From NCBI GenBank assembly GCA_020809705.1, contig CP085825.1, positions 6,386,001-6,450,000 on the forward strand: a stretch of DNA of 64,000 nt, read 5' to 3'. Each line of letters begins with the position of its first letter. Within the stretch, counting starts at the first letter, position 1. The notes beneath the pieces are model-generated. The model saw nothing but the letters and a program-made list of their open reading frames with translations, was not told where the DNA came from and did not search any database. Below are positions 23,305-34,145 of the stretch, in pieces. The position numbers and the translations under genes are program-made. The stretch comes from Calonectria ilicicola. Taxonomy: Eukaryota; Ascomycota; Sordariomycetes; Hypocreales; Nectriaceae.

Positions 23305-24657
23305 TCATACAGCTGCTTCCGGTTGATGTCTCTCCAGCTCGATCAATTCATCCGTGACTCTTTGCAATTCCTTGTCCTTGGCCGTCATTGCGTGCATCAT
23401 TTCAAACATCTCTCGCATCAGCCTATCGTTAGCCTTTTCCAACTGCTCAGTATGATCAATCTTTGCCCGATACTTCTGTTCCCACTCCGATACTCGCTCT
23501 GGCCAAGTTGGTGTTACTACCGACACAACAGTTGGTCGCTCCTCCATGCGTCGTGTATGAGAAACCCCGGGGTGCTGCTCGATGTCTGGCAGGACAAACA
23601 GTGGTGAAGCGTGGCCTTTGCCGGCAATACGGTAGTATCGGGTGAGCAAATCCACCGGAATGATGCCGCGCGCATACCAATTGCCTCCGCGACTCTTGTG
23701 CCACATACGCTCGCCACTTACGCCTACGGTCTTCCAAATCTCTTCCTTTTGGCCGGCTTGTGCTTCAGCGCGGTCAAGTAATCGGTGGATATGAGAGGTC
23801 ACATCGTCACCTGCATTGACTAAAACATAGCGATCCTGTGGGTAACCAATTTCCCGACCCTTTGCAACACCATCCGGTCCAGCACGGCGAATTATTTGCA
23901 AGGGTATAATGGCTTCTCCAGCGAGTGCATCAAGGGCGTTCGCGTAGTTTATTTCGAGCTCATGCATGCGGGCGACGAGATGTTGATGATGCAGTAGCCA
24001 TTGACCGAGAAGACAGTTGCGGGCGGCAACGAGTTGCTCAGTGTCATGTTCGGTGCTTGCAGGAAGCAGAGACATGAGGCCGCCGGTAGAGCTATACTCG
24101 TGGTCAAGAATCTCAAGGCACTCATTCGCATGCATCACGAGGTTGTGATGCGTAGAATATGGTCGGCGAAACTCGCCTTCCTCGGCAAGCGGGCCAGAAT
24201 CTTTGACTTCGGTAAGGGGGCAGTGATGTTCTGGTTTTTCGTCCTCCTCGGATTCAGCCTTGACAGTGTTGGCTATCGCCCATAACGGAACATGGTGTGA
24301 TTCGTCATCGTTTTCATAGGGTTGATCCAAGTTGTTGAGCCAGTCGAAAGCATCGTTGGGCAAGAAGCCGTTATCATCCTCATCAACATCCACATCGCTC
24401 GCCCCAGAAGCCCTTGCTGATGGCGCAAGTTTTCGAATGAGGTTGGTGAGAGAATGCGCATGTTGTTTGAGGGCCAGAAGTGTAGCGGGGCGACCGGAGG
24501 ATAGGTACGAACAGTTGACATGCTGGAGAAGTTCAAGGTCCTTGCTCGTAAGAAGCCCGCTTCCAGGGATGGTGTAAGTGGAGGCATATGCAGTGGCATA
24601 TGGAGTAGGTGCGATATAGAGGGGCTGCGTGGAATCTTGCCCCTCGGGTTGTTCCAT
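23305..24657 (-). CDS. Conserved-looking hypothetical protein with C-terminal coiled coil
   Basis: Single exon, 450 residues. The frame extends 5' of 24657, but the first ATG is at 24657 (MEQPEGQDSTQ). I do not recognise a named domain. The N-terminal third has a segment that looks folded (LLTSKDLELLQHVN, ATLLALKQHAHSLTNLIRKL) and then an acidic stretch (DVDVDEDDNG, ESEEDEKPEHH). The centre is rich in conserved-looking aromatic and Gly residues (GERMWHKSRGGNWYARGIIP, RYYRIAGKGHASPLFVLPD). The last ~55 residues form a heptad-like coiled coil (EQLEKANDRLMREMFEMMHA, KDKELQRVTDELIELE). A cytosolic or nuclear scaffold role is only a guess. The gene is divergent from CSC1, with tRNA-Asn between them. 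Confidence 0.85.
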   Translation of the reverse strand: MEQPEGQDSTQPLYIAPTPYATAYASTYTIPGSGLLTSKDLELLQHVNCSYLSSGRPATLLALKQHAHSLTNLIRKLAPSARASGASDVDVDEDDNGFLPNDAFDWLNNLDQPYENDDESHHVPLWAIANTVKAESEEDEKPEHHCPLTEVKDSGPLAEEGEFRRPYSTHHNLVMHANECLEILDHEYSSTGGLMSLLPASTEHDTEQLVAARNCLLGQWLLHHQHLVARMHELEINYANALDALAGEAIIPLQIIRRAGPDGVAKGREIGYPQDRYVLVNAGDDVTSHIHRLLDRAEAQAGQKEEIWKTVGVSGERMWHKSRGGNWYARGIIPVDLLTRYYRIAGKGHASPLFVLPDIEQHPGVSHTRRMEERPTVVSVVTPTWPERVSEWEQKYRAKIDHTEQLEKANDRLMREMFEMMHAMTAKDKELQRVTDELIELERHQPEAAV

Positions 24658-25510
24658 TGCAATAACTGCTCTCCCCAAAGTGAGAAGGCAAACTTAGGTA
24701 TGACTTTACGACAACAACGATGATGCAAAATAAAGGAGAGAAATAACGAAGTATGAGAAGAGAATGAAATCAGGCACGCATTTTGTCTATTAATGGAACC
24801 TACTTGACAAAGGCATACATAATCTTCATGGTTTGATGCGGGAGCATGCATGATATGAAAAGAACAAAGACATGCCGGGTTGAAAGGGCAACTAACCGTC
24901 CCGGGGGAGGCACCAACAAATGCGACCGATCATTGGCTTTTGGGAGGGTTGCCGGAGCTTGCTCCAACCCTCCATCACGACTGTTTGTTCTTTGTTGTCC
25001 TCGGTCGGTGTAGTGTTTGTCGTTACCCTTGTGACCCCAAACATGTCAATGAAGAATCAAGTACAATTGTGTGCACCGGCAGCTCTTGTCTCGTGAGGTT
25101 GGATTTTAGAGGCCAGAACGGTTGAATTTACTGGCATACGCTTAACAACGAAGCCCGAGGTCATTGGGGATTCAAAAACCATCTGACCTCATTTGTTGTT
25201 GGTCTCAAATTTTCTTATTTACCCCTCAAACGGAATCAGAAAAAAAAAACGCCATCACTGACTATGCGTGTGGTTGTACACAGAGTGACGGGCAATCAAA
25301 TGCGGGCGGTTGATTTACATCACATTTGTGATACTGTATGGGAAGTGTTTGGCCAAGCCGCTCCCGAATGCAAGCAAGCAGTGCTGTATCACTATTCCAT
25401 ATTATAGGAGAAAAAAAGAAACAAGAATGGACAGGAAGAGCTATTTGCAATTACAGGTCTGCGTACTGCTATATTACCAATTGATGGATTTGGCAAAAAG
25501 AAACAATCAC

Positions 25511-25594
25511 TCCCCCGGGTGGGCTCGAACCACCGATCTTATGATGTGCCATTTGGTAACAGTCATACGCCTTAGCCAACTGGGCCACAGGGGA
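25511..25594 (-). tRNA. tRNA-Asn (anticodon GTT), intron-containing
   Basis: On the minus strand the molecule is 84 nt. The acceptor stem is TCCCCTG/CGGGGGA (one T-G pair), the D arm GGCCCAGTTGGCTAAGGC, the anticodon stem TATGA/TCATA, and the T arm GGTGGTTCGAGCCCACC. The anticodon region reads CTGTTA, an 11-nt intron (CCAAATGGCAC), then A. That places the intron one base 3' of the anticodon, the standard eukaryotic site, and leaves a 73-nt mature body. The D arm and anticodon match fungal tRNA-Asn. Confidence 0.95.
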
Positions 25595-27471
25595 TTTTCC
25601 TATGATTGGATATCCAGAGCGACGAGATAATGATATATAATCTCTACTTCAAAATGAGAATCAGAGTCCCGTAAAATAAAACAAATACACTGCTTGAAAC
25701 AGCCAAACACTTCGAACTGGATTGTATGCAGATTGTTATAAATTAATATTCTCTTTGAAAAGCCTCTTGATGATTTTTTTCTCGTCCCTGAACACATGAA
25801 TAATAAAAAATTGATATTAGCTTCCCAAATCCTACTACAACTACGTGAACGAGTGATGTGACTGTCAAGGCTCAAAGGTGTCAAACATGCAATTTTCGCT
25901 TTTGGATGCTACTCTATTCAGTACAATGTCCGTAATTTGACAGGCGGCCTCACTCGTTTATTATTAGCCTAAGATAAATATTGCCTTTGGAAATTTAATT
26001 CCAATAGACTACAATGGCCTTTGTTAAACACGTGTGCGTGGAATGTAATTGATTCGCAAGCTTTACATTTAGTGACAGATTATGAAGCAAGCGGCACGTG
26101 TGGTTTCAGTTAAGACGATGAGGCCTCAATCGCCCTCGTTAGGGTCGATATCGGTCGCGAACTTCAGCCATGGCATCGTGGCGGTGTTGGCAAGACTAGG
26201 GTGTTGCGACGGAAGGGTATGGTCCGAGGGTGCGTTTCGAGCAAACGGTCTCGACCGCCAGCATTTGGAACAAGGTAGTGTAGACGGTTTGGTTTCTGGG
26301 GTAGAGCCCGTTGAACGTGGATGACGGTTGTTGGAGACGGCGCCACAAGTTTAGAGTGCAGTGGACGAGAGCACACCACAGTCATGGCGTCGGCCGTGAC
26401 CGTGTGGCATGAGTGCGCACCTGTGGCACATGTGGCCAGTGCGACAGGGATGGATTGAGTTCAATGGAGGGAATTGAATTGAATTGCATGAGGAGACAGG
26501 GGTTGGGACTGGTCTATTAGGAGAGTAGGTGGGGGCAGACTGGCCATCTCAGCTGAACCAGCATGTCGTTAGCGCTGTGGAAATTGGAGCATGCGTTTGT
26601 CGAGGTGGAATGTTTGGATGCTTGAATGAGAGAGAGAGTGTCCACCTTGAAAAGTGATAGTCGCGATGAAGGATGTAAGAGATCAGAGACATCATCGGGT
26701 AGGTTTTATGACTGACGGGAGTGTAAGATGCTGACGTTGACGAGATGAACGCGTCAACGCCAAGGGGGAGGGTTTGGACAACAATGAATGACATCTAGAA
26801 GTGATTTGGCGTCACAAAGCGCTTGAGCTAGTCAGCGCACAGCAGGTTCGGCTCGACACCAACAAGCGAGCCCAGATCGATCGACAGTTCAACTTCCGTC
26901 ATTGAAGAAGTTGCACTTGGTACCCGACGAAAGCGTCGGACTATGAATCAAGCGACGCAAAAGGGCAACAAGGAAAATCAATGCCACACAGGGACAGTCG
27001 GAGACAGACGGGAATGGCTCATGGCGCCAAAGTTAAATGGGCTATGAGGTAGGGATGGGACAAGAGCTTTTCTCGCCCTATGGAGAAATCGGTGAACACC
27101 TGTTTTGACCCACAGACCCGGGTTTGCGGCCCCGAAGAATGTAGGTGAGAGGAGAGGGGAGAGGGGAAGAGGGAGCCTGGCCCAGGTTGGAAGCTATTCT
27201 GATGATGCGCATACGACCCGATGTAACTGTCAATGCCGGAGTGGCGACGGCGGCAGATGAAGCAGGCAGTGCAAGGTCTAGAATAATGGTAACAACGGCA
27301 TATGTGAACATGTGGAAGCAAGACAAGCTGAATTTGCGCCCAGTTAATTGTCCACCTGTGGCACCTACAGTGTGCGGCGTAGCACTCGGCAAAGCGGCCC
27401 TGGTCTAGACTCTGTAATCTGTGATAGCGCTGCCATTGAGGACTCATCGGACACTCGTGTCCTGTCAATTT

Positions 27472-27493
27472 TCTCTCTCTCTCTCTCTCTCTC
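27472..27493. repeat. (TC)n microsatellite
   Basis: An uninterrupted TC dinucleotide run lies in the spacer, followed by C/T-rich sequence. Confidence 0.85.
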
Positions 27494-29315
27494 CCTCCTC
27501 CCCCTCTACCGCCCGTTAGACGTAAATGATTGAGACAGTTGCCTTTCCTTGACATGGACGCGTAGACTACCCCACCACATGCGCCGGCCACGATTAACGC
27601 CATCCTATCAGTGGAGCTGCCGTGCCAAAAATGCAGCTAGCCTGCATAAGGTGCTGTCCGGACACAGAAGCACGTCGCGGTCGAGCTACTGTAATGGCAC
27701 TATTTGCAGACAGGCAGGGGGGACACGGTCCAGTAGCCAAGCGCTCAACAGCCGAAATGAATGTGCGGCCACACTTGGTTCACGCCCTGGTCCGGACAGG
27801 AGAGAAAGGGTCTTGTCCATATACCGGGTCCATACAACGGATATACTACCCAAGAAAAAGGGCGATTAAACTCGAACTGCAGGGTTACATGGTGCGTGTT
27901 GGGGGGTGATCCCGATCAACTTCAATCGGTCAAGTCCCAGTACCCGATTTTCTTGGGCTAGGTATGCGATCTTTCCCGTTGGTGGTTTTGGTTTCAAGAC
28001 ATGCAGACAAAGAGCGGGAGGGATATGCAATTGAAAGTCACGGGTCGATGATGGTGGGAGCTGCAAGCTGAACTGAGTACGCCAACCAAGATGATGAATG
28101 CATTAGATGCCCACCATGATGGGCACCTAGTTTCCCATTTGGGACATAGCACATGTATCAGTGGTGAGTGTTACCGTAACTCGGGTAGACGGTGCAGTGC
28201 CGGCGATGCTGATCGCTGGCCGACACCTACACTTGGACCGCCTGATGATGATGGATTTGCCAGATGGCTTCTGGTCGATGCGTGATGGAGCGGGACGTGT
28301 CTAAAACAGTCTAGATCCGATGGCCATAGTTCGGCGAGATGCGATGCGAAAAACAAAGAGCAGTTAGACAGGCTCTCGCTGTCCACCCACACCACTAAAG
28401 GTACACACACATGTCGATCCAGCCGGTCTAGGATGTTTCCAAGGCATGGTTTCAGGGACTTGGGCATTCAATAACAGGCTTCGCTACAGCACCGTGACGT
28501 ATTCGATGCTACCCTGACCCTGAATTCTGCTGCGACAACACCGGAAGGTGGGAGAGAAAGAAAAAAAAATTCGATGGCAGACAGACCACACCACCAGCAC
28601 GCATCTCCGCGATTTCTGGTTCCAGCCTGGCAAGGTGTCTGTGGCACAGCCCTCAGGAACTTGTCTTGCTGGCATGTTCATTTGGTGCAACCTACTTTTG
28701 CCCGTCGAACCATCAACTGAGACATTGATCGGTTGTCTGGGTTGCTGTCCTCTGCTAGCCCTGCCGTCGTCGTGCGCCATTACCCCTCTCATCTTGTGCT
28801 TCTCTTCCTGTCCGCCATCCAGAGTCTGGATGTTTCGTTTCTTTTTTTCGTACTGGGATGGATCAGAAATCATCAATTACTCGTCCTCTGCGGTTGCTTC
28901 AAGGTCTTCGCTCCCGTTAATTTACCTGGCACCTGCTAACGCGCGTGGCACACCCCCTGCTCCCTCCTAACTAGTCCGACACAACATACACCCCACTAAC
29001 GCATCACCCACGCCCCCCGGCAATCTCCAGCCGCCATCATCCAGCTGGTCTAGGTCCAATCTCCCTTTGAGAAACTCCACCGCTCGCCCAACCACCAAAC
29101 GCCAGCTCCAGCCTGAGCACCAGGCGCAACTCTATAACCACCAGCTTCCTCCCACACTCTTTTTCTTGGCTTGCTCCATCCGATCATTTCCTTTCTCTAT
29201 CTGCATCGGTTTGATTCCTTTTTTCTGACCAAATTGTATCTTTCCCCATCGCCCCGGCCATTCGAATCGGCTCTACCAACCAAGTGTCCCGACACACAGT
29301 CGGCCAGTCGCCAAC

Positions 29316-32059
29316 ATGGGTTTCATCGACTGGATCAAGAAAAACCTCGGCGGCGACCCTTCGAGCGGCTCGGCTCGAAACCAACCACAGTCCCTCTCGG
29401 GCATGGTTTCGACCTTGGTCCCAGTCCTCGTCGCGTCCGCTGTCTATCTCCTTATTTTCCTCATAATCAGACGTTCACACAGTCGATTCTACGCCCCACG
29501 AACCTACCTCGGCTCCATTCGAGAAAAGTATGCGCATTAGAGTCGAGCACAGCACCGAGCTATTACTAACATGGATTCACAGTGAACGAAGCCCTGAACT
29601 GGCTCCAGGTCTATTTGGGTGGATTGGCACAGTCTGGAAGGTGCCCGACACATATGCTCTTCAGCACCAGAGCCTCGACGCCTACCTTTTTATTCGATAC
29701 CTCCGAGTCCTCTGTGTCATCTGCTTCGTCAGTTTGTGCATCACCTGGCCTATTCTGTTTCCTGTCAATGCTACTGGCGGCAACGGCTTGTCGCAGTTGG
29801 AGATTCTATCTTACAGTAACATCGACCTCAGCACGCAGATTAACCGCTTCTATGCCCATACCTTTGTCGCATGGATCGTTTATGGCTTCGTCATGTACAC
29901 CATCCTCCGCGAATGCATCTTCTATATCAATGTTCGCCAAGCCTTCCTCCTCTCGCCCTCTTACGCCAAGCGCCTCTCCTCCCGCACCGTTTTGTTCACG
30001 TCCGTTCCAGAGGACTACCTTGATGCGAACCGCCTCCGTGCTCTCTTTAACGACTCGGCCAAGAATATCTGGCTCGTGGGAGACTCTTCGGAGCTCGACA
30101 AGCTGGTTGAAGAACGCGACGATGCCGCCATGAAATTGGAAAAGGGCGAGATTAAGCTCCTGAAGCTTGTCAACAAGGAGCGTGCCAATGCGATCAAGAA
30201 GGGCGGCGAGGTCGACCAGCCGTCTCCCGATGCCGACCCTGAAGCTGGTAACATCGCTGCTCGCTGGATCCCTGACAAGAAGCGTCCCTCGCACCGTCTT
30301 GGAGCTCTGGGTCTCGTTGGCCAGAAGGTTGATACTATTGAGTGGTGCCGTGAGGAGCTTCACAAGCTCATCCCCCAGGTCGACGCTGCTCAAGCCGAAT
30401 TTCTCTCTGGCAAATTCAAGAAGGCACCCGCCGTCTTCATCGAATTCCACACGCAGTCTGATGCCCAAGCCGCATACCAGACCACAACTCACCACCATGC
30501 GCTCCAGATGGCTCCTCGTTACATTGGCGTTCAGCCCAAGGAGATTGTGTGGAAGAGCTTGTTCATCCCCTGGTGGCAGCTCGTTATCCGTCGCTATGCA
30601 GTGTACGCCTTCATCGGTGCCCTGGTCATCTTCTGGGCCATTCCTGTTGGTATCGTTGGTATCATTGCCCAGGTTAATACCCTCAAGAAGCTGCCTGGTC
30701 TGACCTGGATTGCCGATATCCCCCCTGTCATTCTCGGCGTCGTTTCTGGCCTGCTGCCTTCGATTGCCCTGTCTATTCTCATGTCTCTGGTTCCCGTCAT
30801 TATGCGATTGTGCGCTAGACTCTCTGGTGCCGTATCGGATTCCCAGGCTGAGCTTTTTACTCAAAATGCATACTTTTTCTTCCAGGTTGTCCAGGTTTTC
30901 TTGATCCGAACCATGACCGATACCGCCTCAACTGCCGTTGTCCAAATTGTTGAGGAGCCTAGCAAAGTGTTCGATATTTTGTCCGAATCCCTCCCCACCT
31001 CCTCCAACTTCTACATTTCCTACTTTATTCTCCAGGGTCTTACCATCGCCACGAGTGTTTTGACTCAGGTTGTGGGTTGCTTCGTGTTCCGTATTCTGTA
31101 TAAATTCCTCGCTGGCACTCCTCGAGCCATGTACAAGAAGTGGACTACTCTCAGCAGCCTCTCGTGGGGTAGCCTGTTGCCTGTTTACACCAACATTGCT
31201 GTCATCAGTAAGTCTAACTCACCACAGCAAATCTGCGATAGTTTAGCTAACCACTTTCCCCACAGGTGTGACATACGCAGTTATTGCTCCTTTGATGCTC
31301 TTCTGGTCTACTATTGGTATGGGACTGTTCTACCTCGCTTACCGATACAATGTCCTTTTCGTTACCGATACCGACATTGATACTCGTGGTCTCATCTACC
31401 CTCGTGCACTCAAGCAGCTCTTTGTTGGTATTTACCTCGCCGAGGGCTGCATGGTTGGACTGTTTGCTGTCTCTAAGGCCATCGGTCCTGCCATCCTGAT
31501 GGCTCTCTTCCTCATTTTCACCATCCTCTTCCAGATGACCATTTCCAAGGCCCTGGACCCACTCATGTACACCTTACCCCGAACTCTTGAGATTGAGGAG
31601 GAGAACATTCAGAGGTCCCAGCAGGCTTCTGACGCCGAGGCCGGTGCCAATGTCAACAACAATGAAAAGGGCAACAACATCCTCAGCAACTTAGTCCCCG
31701 GAGGATCTGACAGCCCTCAAAAGCCTGGCAACTTTGTCATGAAATGGCTCAAGCCTTGGGTCTATGCTGATTATGCCACCCTTCGCCATATGGTCCCTCG
31801 TGACCAAACAGCCGAGCTTGAACGCCAGTATACCGATGATGTTGTCGCCAATGCCTACTGGCCTCCATCTGCCACCAGCCCCACGCCCATTCTCTGGATT
31901 CCAGAGGATCTCGCTGGTGTTTCGAAGCAAGAGGTAGCCGTTACAAGCAAGACTATCCCCATTACTGATGAGGGCTGCACTCTGGATGAGAAGAATAATA
32001 TTATCTGGGATACCGAGGGAGCTCGACCTCCCATCTGGACCGAGAAGATTTACTACTAG
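29316..32059 (+). CDS. CSC1/OSCA (PHM7, DUF221) calcium-permeable stress-gated cation channel
   Basis: Three exons, 29316-29527, 29583-31207 and 31266-32059, encode 876 residues. Intron 1 (55 nt) has the exact branch consensus TACTAAC, and intron 2 is 58 nt. Domain order fits the family. An N-terminal TM block (SGMVSTLVPVLVASAVYLLI, then two more helices around residues 100-180) is followed by a cytosolic RRM-like loop (SSRTVLFTSVPEDYLDANRL ... APAVFIEFHTQSDAQAAY) and the conserved 7-TM RSN1/DUF221 core (IVWKSLFIPWWQLVIRRY, GLLPSIALSILMSLVPVIMR, YFFFQVVQVFLIRT, RFNVLFV-like YRYNVLFVTDTDIDTRGLIYP). A ~190-residue cytosolic tail follows. Relatives are osmotically or mechanically gated channels in plasma or endomembranes. 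Which membrane applies here is not shown. Confidence 0.97.
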
Positions 32060-34145
32060 AGATGGATTTTAGTGATACCCAATGTGTCTGTTAGCGATGG
32101 AGCCAACCAGACGGTTTTATTTGTTAAATGGTGCAGGAAGAGATGGTTATATATCAGTTGAAGGGGGATGAAGTGATTGGTGTGATGTCTGTATGAGGGT
32201 ATAGGCTGGAGGAAGGAGAATGCAGGATATTACGATAGCATGGAAATGGATTGTTAGTGCTATGACTTGCGTTGAACTCTGGCAGTGCAGAATTTGTTTA
32301 GACTCGGTGATGATTTTCCAGTCGACTTATATAATTTGAATGAGATTCACTTACTGATTAAATTCGCCGTCCGCCATTCTCCATTTCCCAATTCGTGTTT
32401 TGCTATGAAAATGAAGAAGAAATAATAATATTTATTTTAAATCTTTCTCTGGTTACTCATCTTAGTCTGTGATGTATAGCTAGCTGTGCACGGTACATGA
32501 GTTCAAGCACTCCAACCCACTATATTGGATTAAGACCAACTCTATCAATAAAAACCACTTTGAAGTTGTCGGCAACTTACACGAGATTGGACAGGGCTGT
32601 TGGCTTGTTCACCTCAAACGACGAACTGCTGCGGAACTTTTGAGATCTCAGTCTCACTTTAGCGCCCTGTTTATCCTGAGTAGCATCCATGTCACATATG
32701 CACGATTGAATAAATGAAGTATTGCCCCTAATTGGCTGGATGCATAGCACTACTGCACACGATATAACATGATCTGCCAAGTTGGGTCCAGAATCTGTGC
32801 ATCCGCATGTAGAAACATGGGGTTTATTCAGTTGGGTTGCCTCCGCTCCATCACAATCAGCCCAACTGCGGTGGATGACGAATTCTTTTCTGAGGATCCC
32901 TGGCTCCCATCGCAAATAATCATCTGAGAAGACTGCAGCATGTATTGGTTGATAGGGTAACTGCGGGGCTTGGCGGGGGGGCTTATACAAGGTTTCTCCC
33001 TGGAAAGGAGAGTAGCTTTTTGATAGCAAAGTAACTTAACAATACAATAGTTTGTCAGTGGCTGATGACGGTACGAGGTGATAGGATAAGAAGGTTTTTT
33101 TCTTTTCTTCTTTGCGCACGTCTGGAGGCGTGTTGTTGGGGTGAAATTGCGGCGGTGGTCAAGGGTCCCTAGAGTTGTGCGCTCTCGTCCACCTCAAACA
33201 GTGTATAAGGCATTGAACGGCGATCAACAGGATTGGCACCGGTAGATCCTGTGATGCGCAAACAAAGCACATGGTGCCGGTCGCTTAACAACAGCCATGG
33301 TTGTGACCGCGTAACTAGCGAAGCCAACGGTCCAATGGGCGACAAAATCAGCGGCAGTTGGTGCTGGTGGTGGCGCCAGATTTGCCCTTGTGAGCAGAGC
33401 TAAGAACCCCTCGCGTTGCTGTGGAAACTTGCCGCCTGCGCCGTGGAACCACAACAAAAAAAGGCTAGAGCATTTGCACCAGGCCGACGACGGAGAGCAG
33501 CAGGCCAGACGTCGCCCGGGATTATTGCCTGGCGGGCTCGCATTTTGCTGCAAAAGGAAAAGAGACCTGCGACTTGTTTCCCAAGCTTCCTGCGGGTTCT
33601 GGGGACCCAAGCAGCACAGACTCGGTCCAGCCCACATACCCCATAGAACACACATAGAGTCCACTCTCTCTTCCTCCTCATCCCACCTCGCTCCAGCTCG
33701 ACTTGCCTCTCCTTCCCTGCTTGTGTTTCTCGAGGGCGGCCAAAAAACCAGACCCGTTAGACGCCGACGCTGAGACCACAAGCTCAACGCGAGACAAAGC
33801 ACAGCACAGCGGACTTGGCCTGAACTGAAGAGTGTCGATCGAGGGAAGGGAACTCAGACAACGAGCTAGCTCCCCACCACGTCGACCGAGCAAGACATCC
33901 AAAACCACAAGAAGAATCATTTCCTTCCAGCAAAAACACTAGTAAAGGGAAAGAGGAGAGCAATCAGCGGCAACATCGGCTCGACGCAGCGATTGCGGCC
34001 GGCAATGGTCATCTGAAAGCAGCGTCGGCGAAAGGGCTGCTTGCTGGTGACCACGACGACAACACAACGACGCTGACATCGCAACGCCTTTGCTACACCA
34101 CCATTGAGGTCACCGACCTTCGGGGCAAACATTTTTTTGCCAGCC
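32060..34145. other. Intergenic, 2.1 kb
   Basis: The left part is AT-rich 3' sequence of the channel gene. From about 33640 the plus strand is C/A-rich and resembles the leader of the kelch gene. A 150-codon minus-strand frame at 32577-33029 has no recognisable domain and is not called. Confidence 0.5.

Larger units (their letters stand above)
24658..29315. other. Divergent spacer, 4.7 kb, with tRNA-Asn
   Basis: Apart from the tRNA at 25511-25594, I see only short unsupported frames, a (TC)n tract at 27472-27493 and pyrimidine-rich DNA from about 28960 to the CSC1 start, which looks like a promoter and 5' leader. Sequence around 25600-26060 is more AT-rich. Confidence 0.5.

Noticed and set aside
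29806..30864. 352-codon minus-strand open frame opposite the CSC1 channel
   Set aside because: It is the antisense shadow of a strongly supported channel gene, with biased composition and no domain.
32577..33029. 150-codon minus-strand frame downstream of the CSC1 gene
   Set aside because: No domain, ordinary length for a chance frame, and no splice signals tie it to another exon.
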